Assembly (NCBI GenBank): GCA_002373975.1 | Contig: DFKZ01000004.1 | Location: forward strand, 1 to 13,652 | DNA from: Lachnospiraceae bacterium UBA3632 | Lineage (GTDB): Bacteria > Bacillota > Clostridia > Lachnospirales > Lachnospiraceae | DNA length: 13,652 nt | Direction: 5' to 3' | Shown here: one piece after another, positions 7,139 to 13,652 of the stretch | Position numbering within the stretch: the first letter of the stretch is position 1 | Layout: every line of letters starts with the position of its first letter | The notes under the pieces: model-generated | Database searches by the model: none | The model's input: only the letters and a program-made list of their open reading frames with translations | Told to the model about the DNA's origin: nothing | Made by a program: the position numbers and the translations under genes

Positions 7139-7157
7139 CACCTTTGGCTTTAAAGGC

Positions 7158-7175
7158 ATTGTAATAGGTTACAAT
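7158..7175. promoter_or_regulatory. 18-bp inverted repeat overlapping the livJ promoter, likely operator
   Basis: ATTGTAA-N4-TTACAAT, a perfect 7-4-7 palindrome covering the livJ -10 box and most of the spacer. A dimeric regulator here would block RNA polymerase. I could not assign the site to a known regulator; it does not match a Rex or BirA site properly. Confidence 0.5.
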
Positions 7176-7186
7176 TGATTTGTCAA
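7158..7186 (-). promoter_or_regulatory. Consensus sigma-A promoter of the livJHMGF operon
   Basis: On the minus strand TTGACA (7181-7186) and TACAAT (7158-7163) are exactly 17 bp apart, placing the start of transcription near 7151. This leaves a leader of about 95 nt before livJ. Confidence 0.78.
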
Positions 7187-7193
7187 TGAAAAA

Positions 7194-7205
7194 TATACAT
7201 GTATA
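7194..7205. repeat. 12-bp palindrome TATACATGTATA
   Basis: A perfect palindrome just upstream of the livJ -35 box, inside the divergent region. It could be a protein site, or chance in AT-rich DNA. Confidence 0.3.
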
Positions 7206-7233
7206 CAATTATTTTTTTTCTTATTTTTTGTGT

Positions 7234-7246
7234 ATTGTGATACAAT
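7234..7246. promoter_or_regulatory. ATTGT-N3-ACAAT inverted repeat upstream of the cyclase gene
   Basis: A perfect 5-3-5 palindrome with the same ATTGT/ACAAT outer arms as the site over the livJ promoter. It contains TACAAT (7241-7246), a possible plus-strand -10 box for the cyclase gene; the matching -35 is poor. About 95 nt of untranslated leader would follow before the ATG at 7339. Confidence 0.35.
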
Positions 7247-7338
7247 TATAGAAAGAATGCGGCTTGGTCTGTCATTCAGAGTATGTATTATTATTCTTTT
7301 TATACTCTTTTCAAAAGGTCTTTACAGGGAGAAATGCC

Positions 7339-8643
7339 ATGTCCGAAAGTAAACCCAGAAATGTCATATCACAAAAGCTGCTGGTGATAGTCATACTTCC
7401 CATGCTGCTGCTTGCCGCCGCCAGCACCCTCATCGGCTACAGGCTCACGCTGAATGCTCTTGAGGCAGCCAAAAAGGATGAGCTGCAAAGTGCTGCGATC
7501 ATGACGGAAATGGTTATAGATACCCTTATTCCCGGGGATTACAGGCTCGAGGGAGACGGATCACTGCTTCTGTATAAAGGCGATGAGGACATCACCACCA
7601 GATATGATCTTGTGGACAGGATATACGATATGACAGGCCTTGAAGTCAGTCTTATTTATGACGATACTCGCATCCTTACAACCGTGTATGATAGGAACAA
7701 AGCAAGATACGTTGGCACAGGGATCTTTGACAAGGTTCATGATCAGCTGAAAAACGAAGAAGGGACTTTTTCCAACACTCTAATAGGTAAGGACAGATAC
7801 TACGCATATTATCATCCCCTGTTTAATTCCGACGGATCCTATGCCGGTGCCATCGAGCTATGCAGCCCATATTCATCCATTTCGGGACTTGCCTGGGTGC
7901 CTGTTATCGTAACAGGTGTGCTTATCCTTGTGGTTATGGCGATACTGATGGTGCTTATTCTTAATCATAACAAGTCGACAGAGTCCGCTATCGCCAAGTT
8001 GCTTGAATTCACCAAAAAGGCTTCATCGGGAAATGATGCTGCCGAGCTTGATGCCTCGGTATTGGGACGCGGCGATGAGCTTGGAGGAGTGGCTGCCTCC
8101 GTGCTTGAGATGCACCGCTCGCTCCGCGATATGATGGACAAAGATGCTTTGACTAAGCTTTATAACCGCCGCAGCGCAAACAGAAAACTGGACCTTATAC
8201 GTTCACATTATGAAAATGACGGAACCACCTATTCCGTAGCAATAGGTGATATTGATTTCTTTAAAAAGGTCAATGATACTTACGGACATGATGCGGGAGA
8301 CCTTATCCTTCAGACTGTTTCGAATATTCTTCAAAAACATCTTAAACCTCTCGGCTTCGTTGCAAGATGGGGCGGTGAGGAATTTCTTATGGTGTTTGAT
8401 AAGATCGGGATCGTAACCGCTGAGAAGAAGCTGTGGGAGATATTGGAAGAGATAAGGGCCACGGAGGTTTCTTATAATGATGTTTCTATAGTTGTTACCA
8501 TGAGCTTCGGTGTGGCCTGCGAGCCCGAACTGTCTCAGGACGACCTGATCAAGATCGCCGACGAGAGGCTGTATTATGCAAAGGAAAGCGGCAGAAACCG
8601 CGTGGTATCATTTGTTCCGAATGAGTCGGAATATAAGTGGTAA
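7339..8643 (+). CDS. Membrane-bound diguanylate cyclase with sensor domain, HAMP and GGDEF
   Basis: 434 residues. A transmembrane helix at about 14-34 is followed by an extracytoplasmic region of about 150 residues that looks like a single-Cache sensor, then a second helix near 186-208. A HAMP-like segment follows (GRGDELGGVAASVLEM), then the GGDEF domain: DKDALTKLYNRR, GDIDFFKKVNDTYGHD, and active-site RWGGEEF. All catalytic residues appear intact, so it should make c-di-GMP from GTP. The inhibitory I-site (RxxD) is replaced by KPLG at the equivalent position, so product inhibition through that site is unlikely. The frame is open to 7264, but GGGAG 7 nt before ATG 7339 and the absence of a ribosome site at 7264 fix the start. 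It is divergent from livJ and ends in a bidirectional terminator. Confidence 0.9.
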   Translation: MSESKPRNVISQKLLVIVILPMLLLAAASTLIGYRLTLNALEAAKKDELQSAAIMTEMVIDTLIPGDYRLEGDGSLLLYKGDEDITTRYDLVDRIYDMTGLEVSLIYDDTRILTTVYDRNKARYVGTGIFDKVHDQLKNEEGTFSNTLIGKDRYYAYYHPLFNSDGSYAGAIELCSPYSSISGLAWVPVIVTGVLILVVMAILMVLILNHNKSTESAIAKLLEFTKKASSGNDAAELDASVLGRGDELGGVAASVLEMHRSLRDMMDKDALTKLYNRRSANRKLDLIRSHYENDGTTYSVAIGDIDFFKKVNDTYGHDAGDLILQTVSNILQKHLKPLGFVARWGGEEFLMVFDKIGIVTAEKKLWEILEEIRATEVSYNDVSIVVTMSFGVACEPELSQDDLIKIADERLYYAKESGRNRVVSFVPNESEYKW

Positions 8644-8652
8644 AAAATGATT

Positions 8653-8689
8653 AAAAAAAGAGGATGCAGTATTCCGCATCCTCTTTTTT
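8653..8689. terminator. Bidirectional intrinsic terminator between the cyclase gene and nrdD
   Basis: A perfect 14-bp stem, AAAAAAGAGGATGC/GCATCCTCTTTTTT (8654-8667 and 8676-8689), with an 8-nt loop. It is A-rich on one side and T-rich on the other, so it works for both converging genes, which end at 8643 (plus) and 8701 (minus). Confidence 0.92.
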
Positions 8690-8700
8690 ATTTCTCCGGA

Positions 8701-10872
8701 TCAAAGGTGAAGCACTCTCTCTTTGATCTCCTGCGTTCTTCCCTGGTTCCAGAACTGGGTTCCGATATATCCACAGGTACGTCTCGCTACATTGAGCTTA
8801 TTCTGATCGGTGTTGCCGCAGTTTGGACAGCGCCAGATAAGCTTGCCGTCTTCATTTTCCTTTATCTCAATTTCCCCATCATAACCGCATACCTGGCAGT
8901 AATCGCTCTTGGTGTTGAGCTCGGCATACATGATATGATCGTAGATATACTTTATGATCGAAAGCACAGCCTCAAGGTTATCCTGCATATTGGGAACCTC
9001 TACATAGCTGATGGCTCCTCCGGGTGAAAGCGCCTGGAACTCTGCTTCAAGTGAGAGCTTTGAGAACGCATCGATCTGCTCTGTAACATGAACATGATAG
9101 CTGTTGGTGATGTAATTCTTGTCAGTCACACCCTCGATGATGCCAAAGCGCTTCTGCAGGCATTTTGCAAACTTGTATGTGGTGCTCTCAAGAGGTGTTC
9201 CGTAGAGTGAGTAGTCGATATTTTCCTCGGCCTTCCAGCGAGCGGTGTACTCGTTGAGTTTTTTCATGATCTGAAGGCCAAGTTCCTTACCCTGAGGCTC
9301 GGTGAGTTTCTTTCCGATAAGACTGTATACGCATTCCCAAAGGCCCGCATACCCCAGAGAAAGTGTGGAGTATCCGCCATGGAGATATTTGTCTATCTTT
9401 TCACCCTTCTTTAATCTGAGAAGCGCGCCGTGCTGCCACAGAATGGGAGCAACATCCGATACCGTTCCGGTGAGACGCTCATGACGAGCCTGAAGTGCAC
9501 GGTGGCACAGCTTCATCCTGTCATCAAAGATCTCCCAGAAACGGTCGAGATTCTTCTCGGCTGAAAGTCCGATATCTACAAGGTTAACGGTAACGACACC
9601 CTGATTGAAACGTCCGTAATATTTCGGCTTTCCGTCCTCATCCACATAGGGGGTAAGGAAGCTTCTGCAGCCCATGCAGGTGTAGCAGTGGCCCTCTCCG
9701 TTCTTGTCGATCTTATTCTGCATCATTATCTTTTCGGAGATATAATCCGGAACCAGTCTCTTAGCGGTGCACTTTGCAGCGAGCTGAGTCAGATAGTAGA
9801 ACTCTCCTTCCTCAGTGGTATTATCCTCTTCAAGAACATAAATAAGCTTGGGGAATGCGGGTGTGATCCACACGCCCTTCTCATTTTTAACACCCTCGTA
9901 ACGCTGCTTGAGCATTTCTTCTATGATAAGCGCAAGATCTTTCTTTTCCTGCTCGCTTCTTGCCTCGTTGAGGTACATAAACACTGTAACGAAAGGTGCC
10001 TGTCCGTTGGTGGTCATGAGGGTCACAACCTGATACTGAACCATCTGCACACCGTTCTTTACTTCTTCGCGGAGTCTCTTTTCGGTTATCTTTTCGATGT
10101 CTTCCTGAGTTGCGTTCAGATCCTTAAGCTCTTCCGTAACCTGCTCGCGGATCTTCTTACGGCTTACATCGACGAAAGGCGCGAGATGAGTGAGCGAAAT
10201 GCTCTGTCCGCCGTACTGGCATGAAGCAACCTGTGCGATGATCTGTGTTGCGATATTGCAGGCGGTTGAAAAGCTGTGAGGCTTTTCGATCATGGTGCCG
10301 CTGATAACGGTTCCGTTCTGAAGCATATCCTCGAGGTTAACAAGATCGCAGTTGTGCATATGCTGCGCAAAATAATCCGCATCATGGAAATGGATCAAGC
10401 CCTGCTCATGAGCCTGGGCAATATCATTGGGTATAAGGAAACGACGGGTGATATCCTTGCTGACCTCGCCTGCCATGTAGTCGCGCTGAACGCTGACAAT
10501 CGTGGGATTCTTGTTGGAATTTTCCTGCTTTACCTCTTCATTATTGCACTCAATAAGAGAGAGTATCTGCTCATCGGTGGTATTGGACTTACGGACCAGC
10601 TCACGGGTATAACGATAGGTAATATAATGACGCGCAACCTCGAAAGCGCGCTGATTCATGATCTGATTCTCGACAATATCCTGGATCTCTTCCACGCCGA
10701 GGGAACGGTTCATATTTGCCACCGCTATCTCAACATCCTCCGCAATACGGCGTATCTGAAGGTCTGTCATCCTTTCACTGGGAATGACGGTATTATTCGC
10801 CTTTGTTACCGCGGTAATGATCTTCTGGCGGTCAAATTCTACTTCCGCACCACTGCGCTTGATGATCTTCAT
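8701..10872 (-). CDS. nrdD: Anaerobic (class III) ribonucleoside-triphosphate reductase
   Basis: 723 residues, the expected length. An N-terminal ATP-cone (about 1-90) provides allosteric control. The catalytic core holds Cys175 in HNCDLVNL, the thiyl-radical position, and CMGC at 399-402. The C-terminal zinc site is CQVC (659-662) with CPNC (682-685), and the glycyl radical is Gly701 in RRTCGYIG. It reduces NTPs to dNTPs, in this family using formate, and only without oxygen. The ATG has AAAGGAGAG about 10 nt upstream. The gene is monocistronic here: the NrdG activating enzyme, often next door, is not in the window, so it must be encoded elsewhere. Two NrdR boxes and a promoter lie upstream. 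Confidence 0.97.
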   Translation of the reverse strand: MKIIKRSGAEVEFDRQKIITAVTKANNTVIPSERMTDLQIRRIAEDVEIAVANMNRSLGVEEIQDIVENQIMNQRAFEVARHYITYRYTRELVRKSNTTDEQILSLIECNNEEVKQENSNKNPTIVSVQRDYMAGEVSKDITRRFLIPNDIAQAHEQGLIHFHDADYFAQHMHNCDLVNLEDMLQNGTVISGTMIEKPHSFSTACNIATQIIAQVASCQYGGQSISLTHLAPFVDVSRKKIREQVTEELKDLNATQEDIEKITEKRLREEVKNGVQMVQYQVVTLMTTNGQAPFVTVFMYLNEARSEQEKKDLALIIEEMLKQRYEGVKNEKGVWITPAFPKLIYVLEEDNTTEEGEFYYLTQLAAKCTAKRLVPDYISEKIMMQNKIDKNGEGHCYTCMGCRSFLTPYVDEDGKPKYYGRFNQGVVTVNLVDIGLSAEKNLDRFWEIFDDRMKLCHRALQARHERLTGTVSDVAPILWQHGALLRLKKGEKIDKYLHGGYSTLSLGYAGLWECVYSLIGKKLTEPQGKELGLQIMKKLNEYTARWKAEENIDYSLYGTPLESTTYKFAKCLQKRFGIIEGVTDKNYITNSYHVHVTEQIDAFSKLSLEAEFQALSPGGAISYVEVPNMQDNLEAVLSIIKYIYDHIMYAELNTKSDYCQVCGYDGEIEIKENEDGKLIWRCPNCGNTDQNKLNVARRTCGYIGTQFWNQGRTQEIKERVLHL

Positions 10873-10906
10873 GTCAAAAATTCTCTCCTTTGAACGTACT
10901 GCCGAT

Positions 10907-10982
10907 TGACGATCTGCCTTATCGTCAGGGTTTTTTCGGGTTTACATAAAGCAGTCCGCGAGAGCGCGAAACTATCCCTATG
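10907..10982 (-). other. Structured 5' leader of nrdD
   Basis: The predicted transcript starts near 10992, leaving about 120 nt before the ATG. Two hairpins are visible: a 7-bp perfect stem TGACGAT/ATCGTCA (10907-10913 and 10921-10927), and an imperfect long stem at 10945-10982 with CATA/TATG ends, an AGT/ACT step and a CGCG/CGCG tip closed by a 4-nt loop. Neither has a U-run, so they are not terminators. I recognise no known riboswitch class. Confidence 0.35.
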
Positions 10983-10998
10983 TGCCCTTCGAGATATA

Positions 10999-11027
10999 AT
11001 TCTAACAAGATATAGTGTGTTTGTAAA
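10999..11027 (-). promoter_or_regulatory. nrdD promoter
   Basis: On the minus strand TTTACA (11022-11027) and TAGAAT (10999-11004) are 17 bp apart, each one mismatch from the sigma-A consensus. The proximal NrdR box occupies the spacer, consistent with repression. Confidence 0.65.
11003..11018 (-). promoter_or_regulatory. NrdR box, promoter-proximal
   Basis: Minus-strand ACACTATATCTTGTTA matches 14 of 16 positions of the known NrdR box ACACWATATNTWGTGT; the two mismatches are the last two bases. It overlaps the -10/-35 spacer of nrdD. NrdR is the dATP/ATP-sensing repressor of ribonucleotide reductase genes. Confidence 0.8.
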
Positions 11028-11034
11028 GAATTAG

Positions 11035-11050
11035 TAACAAAATATTGTGT
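11035..11050 (-). promoter_or_regulatory. NrdR box, distal
   Basis: Minus-strand ACACAATATTTTGTTA also matches 14 of 16 positions, with the same two terminal mismatches as the proximal box. The boxes are separated by 16 bp (32 bp start to start, three helical turns), the arrangement typical of cooperative NrdR sites. Confidence 0.8.
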
Positions 11051-11052
11051 CT

Positions 11053-11101
11053 AAAAAATAAAAAAAAGTTTGTGCAAAATGTCAAGTGACTTTGCACAAA
11101 C
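11053..11101 (-). terminator. Intrinsic terminator of the alpha-galactosidase gene
   Basis: An 11-bp perfect stem GTTTGTGCAAA/TTTGCACAAAC (11068-11078 and 11091-11101); the 12-nt loop can pair further (GTC/GAC). On the minus strand it is followed by seven T, A, then more T. It begins 48 nt past the stop codon and insulates nrdD from readthrough. Confidence 0.9.
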
Positions 11102-11149
11102 CTTTATTTTTACTGCGATCCGAAAAGCCTACCAACCAAAAAGCCTTGA

Positions 11150-13567
11150 TCATTCCGCTTCCATAAAGTATATCCTGGACCCAAAATCCTGAAAATGTCT
11201 CACTTCTCCGTTATATCCGGTGGCTCCGAAGGCCTGTTTCAAATGCACGCCGCCGTTCATGAGAGTATCCCCGCTGGCGGTAACATCTTCCGTCTCCCCG
11301 TCCATCTTGACAAATTTAGCGATGATATCTATCAGCAGTCCGTCTTTTTTCACATGGATGGGCGATGCGGTATTTACCAGATCTCCGAATTCCCGTATAT
11401 CTAATTTAAGCACTCTGTTATAGAAATGATAAAGAGCATCTTTCTTTAATCCCCTTGCCTGATAGGAATGGAAAGGAGCATTCGGAACCACAAGCCTTTG
11501 CATCACCATTCCCACGGCCTTTTTGCCATCGGGGGAGACGCATGTCCATTCGGTGAAATTCTCGCTTCCGAAGGGAACCGCCGCCACTCCGCTCACAGAT
11601 GCGCTCACCTGCGGCATCGCTGCACTGCCTCTTCCTCTGTAGAAATCACCCCACTGGAAAGTTTCTCTCCACTCCTTGTAGAGCTCGATCTGTGCCTTTA
11701 TGGCGGCGACCTCTTCCTTTTTCATGTCGCAGAGATTGCACTCATAGCCCAGCACTCCGAAGGAAGCCACGTTGAATCTGGTTTCGAGAGGAGTGGTGCG
11801 AAGCGTCTGGTGATTCGGGCAGTCAGAGACGTGAGCCGTAACCGTCGACATCGGGTATCCGTAGCTGTATCCCGTCTGGATGGCGAGTCTGCACATGGCG
11901 TCGGTATCATCGCTCGCCCATATCTGAGGGAAGTAGCTGAGTATTCCGAGATCAAATCTGTTTCCGCCGGCGCTGCATCCCTCAAAAAGAATGTGGGGGA
12001 ACCTTTCAGTAAGTGTCTTCATGCAGCGGTACAGTCCGAGCACGTATCTGTGAGCCAGTTCGCCCTGCTTTATATCCTGCAGATTCTGTGAGAAGCAGTC
12101 CGAGAAAGGACGGTTCATGTCCCACTTCACATATGAAATATTTGCGGAGGAGAAGACTTCCGTCATCTTATCGATGATAAAATCCTGTACTTCGGGATTT
12201 GAAAGGTCAAGTATGCGCTGGTTCCTTCCCTCGCTGTGAGGCTTACCCGGTATCTCCATCGACCATTCCGGATGAGCTTCGTATAGTTTGCTCTTCACGC
12301 TGATCATCTCGGGCTCGACCCATATACCGAAATCAAGTCCCAGAGCATTTATTTTATCGGCAAGATGCTTTAAGCCTCCGGGAAGCTTCCTGGGATTAAC
12401 ATCCCAGTCTCCCAGGGATGTGGAATCGTTATCCCTCTCCCCGAACCATCCGTCATCCATGACAAAGAGCTCGATACCGACTTCTTTTCCCGCCTTTGCA
12501 AGCCTTACCAGCTTGCTCTCGTTAATATCAAAATAAGCAGCTTCCCAGCTGTTGAGAAGAACAGGTCTGGTCTTCTTTTTCCATTCTCCGCGGACTATAT
12601 GCTCACGCACAAATCTGTGCATATTTCTGCTCATACCGTTGTAACCTTCGCAGCTGTATGTCATCACCGCTTCGGGGGTATCAAAGCATTCTCCGCCGTT
12701 AAGGACATAGCGCAGGCTCTCGGGATTGATCCCCGATACGACTCTCGTTTTTCCAAAAGCACTTGCCTCTACACACTCATAGTGATTCCCGCTGTATACA
12801 AGGTTGAACCCATATACTTCGCCGGCGTCCTCGCTTGTCTCTATCGGATGGATCATAAAGAAGGGATTGCACCTGCTGGAGCTTGTCCCGTTTATGGATG
12901 ACGCGATATGTTTCCCTCCGGTAACAAGGCAGTCGTCCCTTTGCATCTCTCTGGCCCAGGCGCCACGGAATGTGGTAAACACATATCCCGCCCTGTCAAG
13001 ATCGATCTGCATGCTCATCAATCTGTCTAATATGACGGTGCTGTTGCTTTTATTTACGAGCTTTGCATTTCTGGTGATAACATCGCATTCTTCGTATACT
13101 ACGTAATTGAGATACAGCTCAAGATCGTAGGATTTATCGATCAATTTTACGGAAAGTGTCTGCGCCTTTTTGCTGTCGTCATAGGAAGATGGCATATCAC
13201 CGAGATCGAGAGTGCCGTCTTTTATCTCATAGCTGTCGTACAGGAAGTCGGATGTGGTGCTTCCGTCGGAATGTGTCAGGCACACAAAGGGCTCCCTGAA
13301 ATCTCCTTTTCCATACGAAGACATCTCGAGGCGCATATCTTCGAGTGAATACTGAAGGTGCTCCTGGTCGTACCCTATCGTGTTTCCCGGATAAAACGCG
13401 TGTTTTTCGGTAAGCGCGGCAAATGTACCCTCTTCCGCGCCCTCGGGGATCGTGATCTTTCTGCCGTAATATATGTGTTCGAGCTGTCCTGTGGGAAGGA
13501 CCGCAAACATGTATGTAGTCGCGGCTGTATCTATTATGAATTTACAATCGTTTATAACCCTTATCAT
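11150..13567 (-). CDS. Alpha-galactosidase, glycoside hydrolase family 36
   Basis: 805 residues with no signal peptide, so cytosolic. The N-terminal beta-supersandwich (about 1-330) leads into a (beta/alpha)8 barrel containing LFVMDDGWFG (368-377), DFGIWVEPEM, the nucleophile Asp483 in YVKWDMNR, and the acid/base in WASDDTD (probably Asp553); CSAGGNRFDLG lies between these. A C-terminal beta domain ends in GSRIYF. The nucleophile and acid/base positions resemble characterised bacterial GH36 enzymes of about 730 residues, so the extra ~70 residues lie after the acid/base. It removes alpha-1,6-galactose from melibiose, raffinose or stachyose after import. The ATG has AAAGGGG about 6 nt upstream. 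No sugar transporter or regulator is visible; one could lie beyond the right edge. No clear promoter is seen in 13568-13652. Confidence 0.94.
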   Translation of the reverse strand: MIRVINDCKFIIDTAATTYMFAVLPTGQLEHIYYGRKITIPEGAEEGTFAALTEKHAFYPGNTIGYDQEHLQYSLEDMRLEMSSYGKGDFREPFVCLTHSDGSTTSDFLYDSYEIKDGTLDLGDMPSSYDDSKKAQTLSVKLIDKSYDLELYLNYVVYEECDVITRNAKLVNKSNSTVILDRLMSMQIDLDRAGYVFTTFRGAWAREMQRDDCLVTGGKHIASSINGTSSSRCNPFFMIHPIETSEDAGEVYGFNLVYSGNHYECVEASAFGKTRVVSGINPESLRYVLNGGECFDTPEAVMTYSCEGYNGMSRNMHRFVREHIVRGEWKKKTRPVLLNSWEAAYFDINESKLVRLAKAGKEVGIELFVMDDGWFGERDNDSTSLGDWDVNPRKLPGGLKHLADKINALGLDFGIWVEPEMISVKSKLYEAHPEWSMEIPGKPHSEGRNQRILDLSNPEVQDFIIDKMTEVFSSANISYVKWDMNRPFSDCFSQNLQDIKQGELAHRYVLGLYRCMKTLTERFPHILFEGCSAGGNRFDLGILSYFPQIWASDDTDAMCRLAIQTGYSYGYPMSTVTAHVSDCPNHQTLRTTPLETRFNVASFGVLGYECNLCDMKKEEVAAIKAQIELYKEWRETFQWGDFYRGRGSAAMPQVSASVSGVAAVPFGSENFTEWTCVSPDGKKAVGMVMQRLVVPNAPFHSYQARGLKKDALYHFYNRVLKLDIREFGDLVNTASPIHVKKDGLLIDIIAKFVKMDGETEDVTASGDTLMNGGVHLKQAFGATGYNGEVRHFQDFGSRIYFMEAE

Positions 13568-13652
13568 GCTATCCCCTTTCCGTGATTATCTTGCAGTTTA
13601 ATGTACTATCGGTTATTCTGTTTAACTGAGTGACGGACTTCGCGTTTCAAGT

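Noticed and set aside
7158..7175. Rex-type redox operator over the livJ promoter.
   Set aside because: The 7-4-7 geometry is Rex-like, but the bases are ATTGTAA/TTACAAT rather than TTGTTAA/TTAACAA, so it is left unassigned.
7057..7200. T-box riboswitch ahead of livJ, suggested by AAAGGTGGCC next to a terminator.
   Set aside because: A consensus promoter starts the transcript only about 13 nt before the stem, leaving no room for a specifier stem, and the T-box core does not match.
10276..10893. Plus-strand frame of 205 codons opposite the nrdD N-terminal part.
   Set aside because: Fully antisense to a clear nrdD; no promoter, ribosome site or family match.
11468..12091. Plus-strand frame of 207 codons opposite the alpha-galactosidase gene.
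   Set aside because: Antisense shadow of conserved GH36 coding sequence.

Overview
The window looks like chromosomal DNA of an anaerobic, low-to-moderate GC Bacillota, most likely a Lachnospiraceae-type gut or rumen Clostridium. This rests on an oxygen-sensitive class III ribonucleotide reductase, strong AGGAGG-type ribosome binding sites, sigma-A-like promoters, an intracellular GH36 alpha-galactosidase, and protein sequences of clostridial character. The taxon is inferred; no rRNA or other marker is present.

Layout, left to right. (1) 1-1906, all on the minus strand: an iron-sulfur-flavoprotein-like reductase and a PlsC-family acyltransferase, 9 nt apart, then a stand-alone acyl carrier protein with its own good promoter. 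The ACP and the acyltransferase both have non-housekeeping motifs. The left edge carries two inverted repeats and no credible gene. (2) 2040-7338: a complete five-gene branched-chain amino acid ABC transporter operon on the minus strand, livJ-livH-livM-livG-livF. It has a consensus promoter, a short leader with an intrinsic terminator ahead of livJ, a GC-rich hairpin between livJ and livH, and a final terminator after livF. (3) 7339-8643, plus strand: a membrane-bound diguanylate cyclase divergent from livJ, sharing a 282-bp intergenic region with related inverted repeats. (4) 8701-11050, minus strand: nrdD, preceded by two NrdR boxes exactly 32 bp apart that overlap its promoter. A bidirectional terminator separates it from the cyclase gene. 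(5) 11053-13567, minus strand: the alpha-galactosidase gene with a strong terminator.

Working together: LivJ captures a substrate outside the membrane, LivH and LivM form the channel, and LivG and LivF hydrolyse ATP. The diguanylate cyclase may sense an extracellular ligand and make c-di-GMP. Its shared control region with the transporter hints at, but does not prove, a link between amino acid availability and c-di-GMP signalling. nrdD provides dNTPs under anoxia and is probably repressed by NrdR. The alpha-galactosidase would cleave imported melibiose or raffinose-type sugars.

I found no mobile element, CRISPR array, tRNA or rRNA. The least conventional parts are the ACP/acyltransferase/flavoprotein group, the livJ leader with its operator-like repeats, and the structured left end. 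None amounts to a demonstrated new system.
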